Below are positions 8,326 through 17,690 of a stretch of DNA of 64,000 bases, one piece after another. Origin of the DNA: Dyadobacter chenhuakuii (GTDB lineage Bacteria > Bacteroidota > Bacteroidia > Cytophagales > Spirosomataceae); NCBI RefSeq assembly GCF_023821985.2, contig NZ_CP098805.1, positions 4,391,001 to 4,455,000 on the forward strand, written 5' to 3'. The translations under genes and the position numbers were made by a program. Below the pieces are notes generated by a model. The model worked only from the letters and a program-made list of their open reading frames with translations, did no database searches and was not told where the DNA came from. Numbering within the stretch: position 1 is the stretch's first letter; each line of letters begins with the position of its first letter.

Positions 8326-8449
8326 ATCAAAACATTACCAGGCAAATAAGCAGAAAACGCTTGTCCGTGTCTTTTATCATTACGCCATGATAAAGTCGGA
8401 TTTCCTGAGGGTTGATCCGTTTTCGTACACGTTTCAATAGGTGTTTTCA

Positions 8450-9058
8450 ATGAGGTTCGTTGCCAGCAATATTCAAAAAGAGCAGAAAGAGATTGCTTTG
8501 TGGCATGAGATGCTGGCTGGGAATGTTGCGGCTTTTGAAATGCTGATCGATGTTACCTATGATCTTTTGTTTCAATATGGAAATAAATTCTGCCGGGATA
8601 GGGAGCTGATTAAGGATTGCATTCAGGATGTGTTTCTGGAAATTTGGGAGAAAAAAAGCAGTCTTAATCCTGACATTCCACCCAAAGCCTATCTGCTGGC
8701 CTCATTAAGGCGGCGGCTGCACCGGATGGTTCAGAAAAACCGGATGCTGTTTCTTGATCATTTGCTGCCAGACGAAGGTTTCGACATTGGTTTTCATGCA
8801 GAACATTCATTTATAGAGTCCGAGCAAGACCAGCAGCTTGCTTCCCAAATCACGCATATGCTTAACGGATTGCCCAAAAGGCAAAAAGAGGCGGTTTACC
8901 TGAAATTTTTTGAAGATATGGACCGGGATGAGATCGCGGCCATTATGGAAATTCACCCGCAGTCGGTATCTAACCTGCTGCAAACTGCCTTTAAATTCCT
9001 CAAAACACAATGGCGGTCCGTTGTATCGCTATTTCTTCTGCTTCGGTTTATCGATTAA
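8450..9058 (+). CDS. ECF-type RNA polymerase sigma factor (SusC/FecR-associated)
   Basis: A 202-residue sigma-70 family protein. Region 2 covers about 20-85 (with CIQDVFLEIWEK) and region 4 about 130-185 (LPKRQKEAVYLKFFEDMDRDEIAAIM, then an HTH ending in SVSNLL), given in two parts here as the family blocks. It is followed by a FecR-type anti-sigma gene and a SusC/SusD pair, the classic trans-envelope signalling order in Bacteroidota. It would direct transcription of the downstream transport genes when released by FecR. The ATG at 8450 is preferred over a GTG three codons upstream. Confidence 0.9.
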   Translation: MRFVASNIQKEQKEIALWHEMLAGNVAAFEMLIDVTYDLLFQYGNKFCRDRELIKDCIQDVFLEIWEKKSSLNPDIPPKAYLLASLRRRLHRMVQKNRMLFLDHLLPDEGFDIGFHAEHSFIESEQDQQLASQITHMLNGLPKRQKEAVYLKFFEDMDRDEIAAIMEIHPQSVSNLLQTAFKFLKTQWRSVVSLFLLLRFID

Positions 9059-9165
9059 TCAAACCCAAGCTTTCGCCTTCCCAATAAATTTTTAAAAAAA
9101 GATAAAAAAATACAGTATCAGATCCTGTGTGTTGTCTAATGCTATTTAAATGACAACATTTTGAC

Positions 9166-10272
9166 ATGGATCAATACCATAATTTTACTTTGGAGGACTT
9201 TCTTTGGGACCCGGCTTTTCGGAACTGGGTGCTGAAACCGACCAGAGAAGATGAGGAAAACTGGCAAAACTGGTTGGCAGCCCATCCCAACAAAATGGAA
9301 ATGGTCCGCAGCGCTCGCGATCTGGTGCTTGCAATTGCACCAACTTCGGCTCTTCTGTCAAATTTTGAAAAGGAAAATGCAGTTCGCCAGATCATTGGAA
9401 ATATCAAAAGTGAAGACGAATTTGTTGAGACTTCACGGAAAATACGCCTATTCCAGCCCTTAATGAGCATAGCCGCCGTGCTGATTGTCGTAGCCGGTAT
9501 GAGTTACACTTTCTGGACTTACAGCCACAAGCAACAAATCAATTACGACGAGCTAGTTTCCTCCGCCGCCGCGCCGCTCATTGAAAAGACAAATCAGACC
9601 CAAAAGCCTTTGTCGATCTCACTTGCAGACGGTAGCAGCCTGCAACTTGATCCGGGCAGCAAAGTGAGCTATCCCGCAGATTTTAAAACCGGAAAAAGAG
9701 AAGTTTACCTCTCCGGAAAAGCGTTTTTTGACATTGCTAAAGATCCATCCCGGCCATTTTTTGTATATGCTAATGAGGTGATTACCAAAGTTTTGGGCAC
9801 TAGCTTTACTGTGCGGTCCTATGCTAACGAAAAGGAAGTTTCGGTAGCAGTGAAAACCGGGCGCGTTGCCGTTTTCACGCGGAAAGATCCGGAAATCAAT
9901 GAAAAAAAGGATTCCAGGGAACTGACGGGCGTGGTGATCGAGCCTAATCAGCAAATTGTGGTGGTACGTGAGTCAGTAAAAATCACCAAAAGCCTCATTC
10001 CCAGCCCGGAATTGGTGGATAGCAATGTTAGCCCCCACAATTTTGAATTTGATGAAACACCCGTTTCCAATGTCTTCGCGGAATTGCAGAAGGCTTATGG
10101 CATTGAAATCATTTTTGACAAAAACGTCATGAACGGCTGCCCTATCACGGCGCGGCTTACGGAAATGACATTATACGAAAAATTAGACCTTGTATGCAAG
10201 GCAGTTGGCGCGCGTTACGAGCTCATCGACGGCCGCATTATCATTGAAGGAGAAGGTTGTAAGGATCATTAA
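9166..10272 (+). CDS. FecR family anti-sigma factor
   Basis: A 368-residue inner-membrane anti-sigma factor. The cytoplasmic N-terminus (1-98) should bind the sigma factor; one membrane span lies at about 101-120 (MSIAAVLIVVAGMSYTF region); the periplasmic FecR domain spans about 145-250 (ISLADGSSLQLDPGSKVSYP is typical); and a DUF4974-type domain follows at about 296-365. The periplasmic part is expected to sense the STN domain of the SusC partner encoded next. It lies 107 bases after the sigma gene with an ATG start. Confidence 0.92.
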   Translation: MDQYHNFTLEDFLWDPAFRNWVLKPTREDEENWQNWLAAHPNKMEMVRSARDLVLAIAPTSALLSNFEKENAVRQIIGNIKSEDEFVETSRKIRLFQPLMSIAAVLIVVAGMSYTFWTYSHKQQINYDELVSSAAAPLIEKTNQTQKPLSISLADGSSLQLDPGSKVSYPADFKTGKREVYLSGKAFFDIAKDPSRPFFVYANEVITKVLGTSFTVRSYANEKEVSVAVKTGRVAVFTRKDPEINEKKDSRELTGVVIEPNQQIVVVRESVKITKSLIPSPELVDSNVSPHNFEFDETPVSNVFAELQKAYGIEIIFDKNVMNGCPITARLTEMTLYEKLDLVCKAVGARYELIDGRIIIEGEGCKDH

Positions 10273-10401
10273 AAAATGGCCGGTAATGGTGGAACATTAC
10301 CGGCTGTGTAAGTAACCCCCGAAGTTTTGCCGACTGTCATCCTTGGAAAGATGCGGGGGAAAGTTTTTGCCAATAATCAATTAACAAAACTGTTCAAAAC
10401 T

Positions 10402-13400
10402 ATGAAAATACCAGTACAGTTCAATCGTAAACTGTTGTTTCTTATGCGGATAAGTTTGGTTCAGCTCGTGATTTCACTGTGGTTCATCGGAACGGCCACG
10501 GCTGTGGACGTGCGCGCCCAGGAGCTGCTGACCAAAAAAATCAGTTTGCAAGCGCAGGAGCAGGATGTAAAAAAAGTGCTCAGCCTCATCGAAAAGCAGG
10601 CTGGCGTGCGGTTTATTTTCAGCTCAAAAGTGATCCAGTCAAGCAGGAAAGTGACGGTTCAGCAATCAAACCAGGAGCTTTCCAAAGTGCTGAATGATTT
10701 CCTGGTTCCGCTTGGGCTTACTTATGAAGTTTCGGGTAAAAATATTGTGATCCGGCCATCGGAAACGCCAAAACCGGCGACGGATAATGCGGAAGCCTCG
10801 CTGAAACCGGAATTTTCAAAACCTGCCGAGATCACCATTAAGGGAAAAATCACCGATTCGGAAACGAAGGAACCTTTGCCTGGTGTAAACATTCTGATCA
10901 AGGGCACGCAATCGGGCACGTCCACCGACGCTACGGGAAGTTATACATTGTCTGTGCCGGATGCCAACACAGTTTTAGTGCTAAGCTTTGTGGGTTACGA
11001 GCCGCAGGAAGTGAAAGTTGGCAGCCGCACGGAGATCGACATTATGTTGAAAACGGATCAGAAATCACTCGAAGAAGTGCTTGTTGTGGGTTATGGAACG
11101 GTAAAGAAAAGTGACGTTACAGGTTCTGTTTCTTCTGTAAAATCCCAGGAATTGACGGCATATCCCGCATTAGGAACGGTTCAGGCATTGCAGGGACGTG
11201 CGGCCGGGGTTCAGATCCAGTCAAATAATGGTGAGCCGGGGTCCAATTTCAAAGTGCGGATCAGGGGCGGGACTTCTATTAATGCCAGCAGCGATCCTAT
11301 TTATGTGGTGGACGGCTTTGTGGGCGGTGCTATTCCGCCTCCGGAAGACATTGAATCGATTGAAATATTAAAAGATGCTTCTGCCACAGCTATTTACGGT
11401 TCGAGGGGAGCGAATGGGGTGATTATGGTTACGACTAAAAAAGGTCAGTCGGGTAAGCCAAAGATTGAGTTTAACACTTCATTTTCTACGCAAAAAGAAA
11501 TCAACAGGCTGGACCTGCTCAATGCGAGCCAGTTTCTGGATTACGTAAAAGAAGTGCGGCCGAATGTGGTTGACCAGGGTGCGGACACGGATTGGCAGGA
11601 TGAAGTTTTCCGTCGCGGCGGGATCCAAAACCACCAGCTTTCGGTGGCTGGCGGAAGCGAGGCTGTGAAATATTATGTATCTGGGGCCTATTATGATCAG
11701 AAAGGCGTCATTCTGAATTCGGATTACAACCGGTTTTCGATCACGAGTAACATTGACATTCAGGCTGCCAAGCGCTTGAAACTGGGACTTAACCTGTTTG
11801 CACAACGTGTTTCACGCAATCAGTCGCGTACGCAGGAAGGTTCGAGCGGACTTACGCCGGGAGTAACTTCCTCTGCATTCAAATTTGAACCCGATCAGCC
11901 GATCATGGGTGCTAACGGCCGTTTTACGGTGGCTCGCTTAAATGACCCGATCGATAACCCTTACGCCATCGCCACGCAATTGCAGAACGAATCACTCAGT
12001 GACCGCGTGCAGGGCAACCTTTATGCAGAATACAGCTTTTGGGACGATTTGAAATTCCGCATCACATTAGGCGCGACTACAAACAGTGGCAGAGCAGGAG
12101 AATTCACCCCTACAACATTGAACGACGGTCGTAATGTAGGCGGGTCGGCATCTGTTATCGGCACAAAAAGCACATTGCTGCTGAACGAAAACTATTTGAC
12201 CTACACCAAAAAAATCGGCACTAACCATGACCTTTCGGCCATGCTCGGATATTCCTATCAAACGTCTTCGAGCGAAAGATGGGGCGGAACGGGCCAGTCA
12301 TTCATTACGGATGCGGTTTCTTACTGGAACCTGGGCGGCGCTTCGGTGTGGCAGAGTCCGGTTTCCAGCCTTACCGAATGGCAGCTGGCTTCCTATTATG
12401 CGCGGTTGACTTATGGTTTGCTGGACCGTTATCTTTTCACGGCCAACATTCGTCAGGACGGCTCTTCGAATTTTAGTAAAAACCATAAATGGGCAACATT
12501 CCCCTCAGGTGCATTTGCGTGGAAAATTTCCAGCGAGCCGTTTATGCAGAATGTAACGGCAATCAGTCAGTGGAAATGGCGTGTGAGTTATGGGTTGACT
12601 GGTAATCAGGCTATTGAGCCTTATCAAACCATGTCTCGGTTCTCGAATGTGTATACCATTATCAATGGCGTGCCGGTCAATGCCGTGCGTCCTACCACCG
12701 TTGCTAACGACGACCTGACCTGGGAAACTACACACCAGTTCGACATCGGAACTGATTTCAGCATGCTGAACAACCGACTGAACATTACCGCAGATTACTA
12801 TCGCCGCGTAACCAAGGATCTGCTTTTCAGTGTGCAGCTGCCACAATATTCTGGTTACAGCAACCAATTGCAGAACATTGGATCGGTGGAAAACAAAGGA
12901 TTTGAACTTACTGTGAACACGCGAAATCTGGTGGGCGAGTTCAAGTGGAATACGGACATTAACTTCTCCCTGAACCGCAACAAAGTTTTGTCCTTACCAA
13001 ACGGAACGGACATTCTGTATGCGTCGGGCCCGGGGCATTTGGTGGGATTAGGTCAAACACAAATCCTGCGTGAAGGCCAGCCGGTGGGCGCTTTTTATGG
13101 ATGGATTTATGACGGCGTGTATCAGGAAGGCGACAGCTTTGTTCCGGGTGGTGGTTTTGAAACGGCTGCGGGTGGTGAAAAATTCAGGGATATTGATGGC
13201 AAGAAAGATGGCCAGCTGACCGGCCAGCCCGATGGCACGCTGAACAGCGACGACCGCACGATCATTGGTAACCCGCATCCGAAATATACGTGGGGACTAA
13301 GCAACGATTTCAGCTGGAAAGGCATCGATCTTAACATATTCTTCCAGGCATCGCAGGGCAATGATATGCTTAATTATACGCTGATGGAGCTGAATCTCTT

Positions 13401-13782
13401 GTCAGGGATTAATAATGCGACGACAGAAGCATTGAACCGCTGGACACCTACAAACACAAATACCAATGTTCCAAAAGCCATGGCAGGCCGCACAAGACGT
13501 GTGTCAACGCGCTGGGTAGAAGATGGAAGTTTTGTCCGTTTGAAAAACATTGCATTGGGCTACAACATTCCAAAATCGGTTACGGACAAGCTGCATATCA
13601 GCAAGTTGCGCATTTATGCGAGTGCACAAAATATACTGACTTTCACAAAATACAAAGGTTTTGATCCGGAGGTGAACTACTCGTCGGATGGAAATACGGA
13701 CAGTAACCGTAACCTGGGACTGGATTATGGCAGTTATCCAAATGCCAAGTCTTACACGATTGGCTTGAATGTTGGTTTTTAA
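10402..13782 (+). CDS. SusC/RagA family TonB-dependent outer-membrane receptor with STN signalling domain
   Basis: A 1126-residue outer-membrane transporter from an ATG at 10402 (a TTG 25 codons upstream lacks a signal peptide). After the signal peptide (about 1-40) comes an STN domain (about 45-120), the module that talks to FecR; a carboxypeptidase-like domain (about 145-225); EEVLVVGYGT, the usual SusC sequence before the plug; a plug with LQGRAAGVQI and VVDGF; and a beta-barrel ending in aromatic GLNVGF. Substrate is unknown; no glycoside hydrolase is adjacent. It forms a pair with the SusD gene 25 bases downstream. Confidence 0.95.
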   Translation: MKIPVQFNRKLLFLMRISLVQLVISLWFIGTATAVDVRAQELLTKKISLQAQEQDVKKVLSLIEKQAGVRFIFSSKVIQSSRKVTVQQSNQELSKVLNDFLVPLGLTYEVSGKNIVIRPSETPKPATDNAEASLKPEFSKPAEITIKGKITDSETKEPLPGVNILIKGTQSGTSTDATGSYTLSVPDANTVLVLSFVGYEPQEVKVGSRTEIDIMLKTDQKSLEEVLVVGYGTVKKSDVTGSVSSVKSQELTAYPALGTVQALQGRAAGVQIQSNNGEPGSNFKVRIRGGTSINASSDPIYVVDGFVGGAIPPPEDIESIEILKDASATAIYGSRGANGVIMVTTKKGQSGKPKIEFNTSFSTQKEINRLDLLNASQFLDYVKEVRPNVVDQGADTDWQDEVFRRGGIQNHQLSVAGGSEAVKYYVSGAYYDQKGVILNSDYNRFSITSNIDIQAAKRLKLGLNLFAQRVSRNQSRTQEGSSGLTPGVTSSAFKFEPDQPIMGANGRFTVARLNDPIDNPYAIATQLQNESLSDRVQGNLYAEYSFWDDLKFRITLGATTNSGRAGEFTPTTLNDGRNVGGSASVIGTKSTLLLNENYLTYTKKIGTNHDLSAMLGYSYQTSSSERWGGTGQSFITDAVSYWNLGGASVWQSPVSSLTEWQLASYYARLTYGLLDRYLFTANIRQDGSSNFSKNHKWATFPSGAFAWKISSEPFMQNVTAISQWKWRVSYGLTGNQAIEPYQTMSRFSNVYTIINGVPVNAVRPTTVANDDLTWETTHQFDIGTDFSMLNNRLNITADYYRRVTKDLLFSVQLPQYSGYSNQLQNIGSVENKGFELTVNTRNLVGEFKWNTDINFSLNRNKVLSLPNGTDILYASGPGHLVGLGQTQILREGQPVGAFYGWIYDGVYQEGDSFVPGGGFETAAGGEKFRDIDGKKDGQLTGQPDGTLNSDDRTIIGNPHPKYTWGLSNDFSWKGIDLNIFFQASQGNDMLNYTLMELNLLSGINNATTEALNRWTPTNTNTNVPKAMAGRTRRVSTRWVEDGSFVRLKNIALGYNIPKSVTDKLHISKLRIYASAQNILTFTKYKGFDPEVNYSSDGNTDSNRNLGLDYGSYPNAKSYTIGLNVGF

Positions 13783-13807
13783 TTCCTGACTCTTAATTCG
13801 ATTTAAA

Positions 13808-15328
13808 ATGAAGCATTTAACAAATAAATTATTCCTTTTTATCCTTACCGCAAGCTTCTCGCTGGGCTGCGCCGACCTGGACGAAAAACCGGTGGGCCTG
13901 CTCGCGCCTGAATCCTTGTTTCGCACTGCCAAGGACGTAGAAACGGCGGTTTTTGGTGCCTATGGCTGGATTGCAACAGAGCGGCTTTATGGGCGGCAGT
14001 TTGTTTCCGCATTGATGTTGCGCAGTGATATGGTCGACATTGGCGACCGCGGAACGCCTGCCGAGCGGCAGCAGGTAAATGATTTCAATATGGATGATAA
14101 CAACAACATGGTCAACCAGTTTTGGCCAAATTGGTATCAGACAATCAGTGCTGCTAATGCTGCCATTTCGGGTGGCGCACAGCTTGGGTTGCCTGAGGCG
14201 GAGATCAATCCGCTGATTGCGGAAGCGCGTTTCGTGCGTGCATTTGCATATTTCAATCTGGTGCAGGTTTTTGGCGACGTTCCTTACATTGATTATTTTA
14301 TCAGCAATCCCGAAGCCGTAAAGGAAATTTCCAGAACACCGGCAGCGACGGTTTACGCAAGCATTATTGCAGATCTGGAATTTGCCAAACAATGGCTGCC
14401 CGAAAAACAGCCTTCGGAAGTACGAAGCCGCGCTTCGAAGGGAACTGCCGCTTCGTATCTGGCCTCGGTGCATCTGACTTTGGCGGATTATGCCAAAGCG
14501 TACGCAGAAGCTAAATATGTGATTGATAATAAGGACAAATTCGGCTATGCCCTGGAAGCCGATTTCCAGACATTGTTCGTTGCGCCGCAAGCACCTAACA
14601 TGAAAGAGCACATTTTCGACATTGATTTCCTCGGTCTAAAAAATGGGGAAGGCGGAGCCAATGACGACATTATGGCACCTATGACGGGCGTGCGCGGCGG
14701 TGACGCGCCACGCAGCGGATGGAGCGTACTTGTGCCTTCCATGAATGTGTTCAACACCTGGGACAACCGCGATTATCGCAAAGAAGTTAGCTTCGACGAT
14801 TCACTCCTCATCGGCGGCAAGCTTGTCCCATACACCGAATTCCCAAATACAAAAAGGCCACACATTGCCAAATACGCGCGTTTTGCCGGAACATCCAATT
14901 CCGAAGGCCGCTATTCCGACCACAACTACGCCGCCATGCGCTACGCCGAAATTCTGCTAATCGCCGCCGAAGCGTCCGTAGAAGTAAACGGCCCTAACGC
15001 AGAAGCGCTGACCTACATCAACGAAATCCGCGCAAGAGCCAGAAACTGGGCCGGCAAACAAACCGCCTTCCCAGCTAATGTCACAGCAGGTCTATCCAAA
15101 GCCGCCCTCATCGATCTCATCATGGAAGAAAGGCGCATCGAGCTGGCATTTGAATACAAGCGCTGGTTCGACATTAAGCGCCGTAATATGGGCGAAACGG
15201 TGTTTTCAGGGTCAAAATCGTTGGAACCGCATACGAGCTTCAACCCAGCAAGGGATTATCTGATGCCGATCCCAAGGGTCGAGTTGCAGGTGAACCCCAA
15301 CTTAGGGCCGCAAAATCCAGGTTATTAA
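13808..15328 (+). CDS. SusD/RagB family outer-membrane nutrient-binding lipoprotein
   Basis: A 506-residue lipoprotein with a signal peptide and lipidation at Cys21 (SLGC). SusD-like helical repeats follow, with the family blocks AEARFVRAFAYFNLVQVFGD at about 140-160, MRYAEILLIAAEA near 380 and RARN, EERRIELAFE and RWFDIKR in the C-terminal part. It should cap the SusC barrel and bind the nutrient on the cell surface. It is the last gene of the sigma-FecR-SusC-SusD unit, followed by a repeat cluster and no enzyme genes. Confidence 0.95.
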   Translation: MKHLTNKLFLFILTASFSLGCADLDEKPVGLLAPESLFRTAKDVETAVFGAYGWIATERLYGRQFVSALMLRSDMVDIGDRGTPAERQQVNDFNMDDNNNMVNQFWPNWYQTISAANAAISGGAQLGLPEAEINPLIAEARFVRAFAYFNLVQVFGDVPYIDYFISNPEAVKEISRTPAATVYASIIADLEFAKQWLPEKQPSEVRSRASKGTAASYLASVHLTLADYAKAYAEAKYVIDNKDKFGYALEADFQTLFVAPQAPNMKEHIFDIDFLGLKNGEGGANDDIMAPMTGVRGGDAPRSGWSVLVPSMNVFNTWDNRDYRKEVSFDDSLLIGGKLVPYTEFPNTKRPHIAKYARFAGTSNSEGRYSDHNYAAMRYAEILLIAAEASVEVNGPNAEALTYINEIRARARNWAGKQTAFPANVTAGLSKAALIDLIMEERRIELAFEYKRWFDIKRRNMGETVFSGSKSLEPHTSFNPARDYLMPIPRVELQVNPNLGPQNPGY

Positions 15329-15351
15329 GCAAATCCAAGGTTACTAAGCAA

Positions 15352-15502
15352 ATCCCGGAGGGATATAATATCGGTAGCAGGAGAAATTATTAAAGACATC
15401 AAAATCCCGGAGGGATGCAACGACATGCACATCGTTACATCCCTCCGGGATTTTTAATGTGCGTTGATGGATGGTTGTCTACCGATATTTCATCCCTCCG
15501 GA
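15352..15502. repeat. Nested palindromic repeat cluster (CCCGGAGGGAT units)
   Basis: Four copies of TCCCGGAGGGAT or its complement are arranged as two nested inverted repeats. The outer arms (15352-15377 and 15478-15502) share CGGAGGGAT and ATATCGGTAG; the inner arms (15401-15423 and 15432-15455) pair over about 23 bases with one mismatch around a short loop. A cruciform or a long RNA hairpin after the SusD gene is possible. It resembles interspersed REP-like elements of Bacteroidota. The rest of the gap, 15503-15706, shows nothing clear. Confidence 0.75.
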
Positions 15503-15706
15503 ATTCTAACGTTTGCTAATTAATACTCTGCCGCCGCGGAACGGCCGCCGGTATTTCATCCTGCGGGATTTGACCCGAATGGATATTATTTGTCCTAAAC
15601 TCCCACAAACACAACGTATACAGTCTGGGGAAATAGGTGCACGAGCAGTAACTTGTAATGCTTATTAATGCCTGGAACAGGGTTTTTAGCTTTGTCTTGA
15701 AACTTG

Positions 15707-16315
15707 ATGAACACAAAAATGGAAGAGAACCCTCGTAAAGGAAATATATTCAGATATATCGCTTATGCCTTGATCGCTGCTGCTGTGGTGGGTTTTGGTA
15801 TATACTTTTTGACGCCAAAAAAACTGACGGTTGCGGAAGGGAAGAACATGGTTTTGTTTATTGATAATCAAATTATTGACATTGACCGGAACATGAAAAG
15901 CGACTTGTCGAAGGCAGACATCGCGACCCGACTTTCTTGGCATAAATCGAACACTTCGCTTTATAACGAGGTAAAAGGTAGTAAGGATAAAGTCATTAAG
16001 CCCAAGGTGGATACATTGGAAACAAAGATCATTCAGATCCAGACTAAGGAATTTCCGTCGATGCGAAAAGCTTATGCCGATTCCAAAAAAGAAGTGCTCG
16101 GAACCCAGCAGATTAACATTGCAACGTCCGGCCCGAAGAACGATACATTGATTTTCAACGGTGCATTGTTTGGCTCGGAAAAAAGCAAGGACGCGTTTTT
16201 AGATAATATTAAACCAATTATCCAGGACCTTCGCTTCAAAAAGGTGGTTTACAAATGGTCGGATAAAGATTCATCAGACTATAAGGTCAGGGCGAAACAG
16301 GACGTGGAAATCTAA
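15707..16315 (+). CDS. Membrane-anchored protein of unknown function (202 aa)
   Basis: Not recognised. It has a short cytoplasmic N-terminus, one membrane segment at about 16-36 (IAYALIAAAVVGFGIYFL region) and a soluble extracytoplasmic part of about 165 residues rich in lysine and aspartate. No lipobox or enzyme motif is visible. ATG starts at 15707 and 15719 are both possible. It converges end to end with the two-helix membrane gene on the other strand (2 bases apart), so it probably is not part of that pair. Confidence 0.7.
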   Translation: MNTKMEENPRKGNIFRYIAYALIAAAVVGFGIYFLTPKKLTVAEGKNMVLFIDNQIIDIDRNMKSDLSKADIATRLSWHKSNTSLYNEVKGSKDKVIKPKVDTLETKIIQIQTKEFPSMRKAYADSKKEVLGTQQINIATSGPKNDTLIFNGALFGSEKSKDAFLDNIKPIIQDLRFKKVVYKWSDKDSSDYKVRAKQDVEI

Positions 16316-16317
16316 GG

Positions 16318-16788
16318 TTACTCCACGGGCGGGCTTTCTTTTTCGGGGGTGTTCGGGAAAAGATATTTCGTTACGACCAGGAAGAATGTGGTAATGTTGA
16401 CGGTCGCTGTCGTGATCAACGCAATAAGGACAGCATCGGAAAGCTGGAAGTTGAAACTAATGTATTTAACTCCGGTGCGCAGGATGGGGTCAAGGAAATT
16501 GTAGCAATACACTTCACCAAGGCCATTTAACCACACGATTAGAATCACCATCACCAGCCACACGGAAACCATCCAGAAAATATATTCGGCGTATTTTTTC
16601 CGCTCCCGGATATTCTGGGACAAGCCTTCCAGACTTACCTGTTGAAGCAGCGTAAGGAAGGTTTTTTCACTAATATCTTGTTCTGTTGATTCCGGCGATG
16701 CAGCGGTTACCCAGTTGCGTAACGTATTTCTGTCGACCGACAGCTTTGACTCAGACAGCCGGGATTGGGGATTTGATTTGCTGCTCAA
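16318..16788 (-). CDS. Two-helix membrane protein; candidate toxin partner of the Panacea gene
   Basis: Not recognised as a family. The 156-residue protein has a charged N-terminal half (1-68) and two membrane segments at about 70-90 (FWMVSVWLVMVILIVWL) and 118-140 (SDAVLIALITTATVNITTFF). There is no ATG before residue 72, so translation probably begins at TTG 16788, inside the last 38 bases of the upstream Panacea gene; this implies coupling and weak initiation. Panacea-domain antitoxins pair with many unrelated toxins, membrane disruptors among them, so a membrane-acting toxin is a reasonable inference. It could instead be an unrelated cotranscribed gene. Confidence 0.55.
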   Translation of the reverse strand: MSSKSNPQSRLSESKLSVDRNTLRNWVTAASPESTEQDISEKTFLTLLQQVSLEGLSQNIRERKKYAEYIFWMVSVWLVMVILIVWLNGLGEVYCYNFLDPILRTGVKYISFNFQLSDAVLIALITTATVNITTFFLVVTKYLFPNTPEKESPPVE

Positions 16789-17239
16789 AATAATTTCTAA
16801 TCAGGTTATCGTCAATTACACCATTCTCTCCAACCTTCTTATAAGTAACATCCCAGGGCGAATTCGTCGCGTGGGACCAGTTTGATAACGTGATGGCATC
16901 AACGTCTTTTGTAATTTCCCAGGTGTTGTTAATCGCTTCAATGGCCGAGGGCGACAGTTCAGAAAAATTGGCCAGTGGCTGCGAGTTAACAGTAATCGAA
17001 GTTTTCTCTATTATAGGCGAATTGCCCCATTTTTTGTAAAGCTGATAGATCGTCGGCACAACCGGCCCGAATTTCCACGCCAGAAATTTCTCCCGGATCA
17101 GCGGATCTCCATTATTCAATGCCAAATGCAGCCCATGCGCGAAAAAGACCATTTTCTGCAACTTCATCTGCGTCACAGGATTATTTTCCTTTACGCCAAG
17201 GTTAACAAATTGCCCGGCTATTAAAACAGACGAATACAT
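16751..17239 (-). CDS. Panacea-domain (DUF4065, SocA-like) protein; likely antitoxin
   Basis: A 162-residue protein covering a full Panacea/DUF4065 domain: QMKLQKMVFFAHGLHLAL near residues 24-41, then FLAWKFGPVVPTIYQLYKKW and, near the end, LSNWSHATNSPWDVTY. The L-x-K-(L/M)-(V/L)-Y/F-F-A-H and W-x-x-GPV motifs are hallmarks of the family, which includes SocA and the GepA phage-associated protein and acts as a general antitoxin domain. The ATG at 17239 gives the usual domain start. The gene overlaps the downstream membrane-protein gene by 38 bases, a TA-like arrangement. Confidence 0.85.
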   Translation of the reverse strand: MYSSVLIAGQFVNLGVKENNPVTQMKLQKMVFFAHGLHLALNNGDPLIREKFLAWKFGPVVPTIYQLYKKWGNSPIIEKTSITVNSQPLANFSELSPSAIEAINNTWEITKDVDAITLSNWSHATNSPWDVTYKKVGENGVIDDNLIRNYFEQQIKSPIPAV

Positions 17240-17454
17240 AGTGAATGTGAGGTTATTAAAATCATATTGAATATACGCAATGTACACAGTATCAGCACAA
17301 ATAAACGCACCAAATTTGAAAAAAAGTTTATTTAAATGCTGCAACGGACATTCCTAAGTCACTATTAGAATCGAAACGGGAAGGAAAAGTGCCCTTTTCT
17401 TAACCATTAATTTTAGTTTTTGATGAAATGTTTACTAATATAATTTTTTTGTCT

Positions 17455-17462
17455 TACCTTTG
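17455..17462 (+). promoter_or_regulatory. Bacteroidota-type -7 box (TACCTTTG) upstream of rpmH
   Basis: TACCTTTG matches the Bacteroidota TAnnTTTG consensus and lies 54 bases before the rpmH start, after an AT-rich stretch. The -33 TTG element is not obvious. It would drive rpmH and rnpA. Confidence 0.55.
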
Positions 17463-17516
17463 CAAGCCCAAATTAGGGGTAGACAGAGATTTATAGCGCA
17501 ATAATTTGATAATGAG

Positions 17517-17675
17517 ATGAAACGTACCTTTCAACCATCGAATCGCAAGAGGAGAAACAAACACGGTTTCCGTGAAAGAATGTCCACTGCAAATGGGCGT
17601 AAAGTAGTAGCTGGCCGCCGCAAGAAAGGCCGTTGGAAACTGACAGTATCAGACGAAAAACGTCATAAGCAATAA
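17517..17675 (+). CDS. rpmH: 50S ribosomal protein L34
   Basis: A 52-residue, very basic protein starting [20 protein letters not shown] and containing [18 protein letters not shown], the nearly invariant L34 sequence. It is a structural protein of the large ribosomal subunit. It is followed 15 bases later by rnpA, the standard rpmH-rnpA order. Start is the ATG at 17517; an ATG five bases earlier meets a stop at once. Confidence 0.98.
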   Translation: MKRTFQPSNRKRRNKHGFRERMSTANGRKVVAGRRKKGRWKLTVSDEKRHKQ

Positions 17676-17690
17676 TTCAGGTTCGAGAAC

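Noticed and set aside
8326..8449. Possible regulatory RNA between KilA-N and the sigma gene
   Set aside because: No strong hairpin or conserved motif could be seen.
13829..14611. Long leftward frame of 260 codons opposite susD
   Set aside because: Antisense shadow; susD on the other strand has full family motifs.
15352..15502. Possible CRISPR-like repeat array
   Set aside because: Units are inverted and nested with unequal spacing; no regular spacers and no cas genes.
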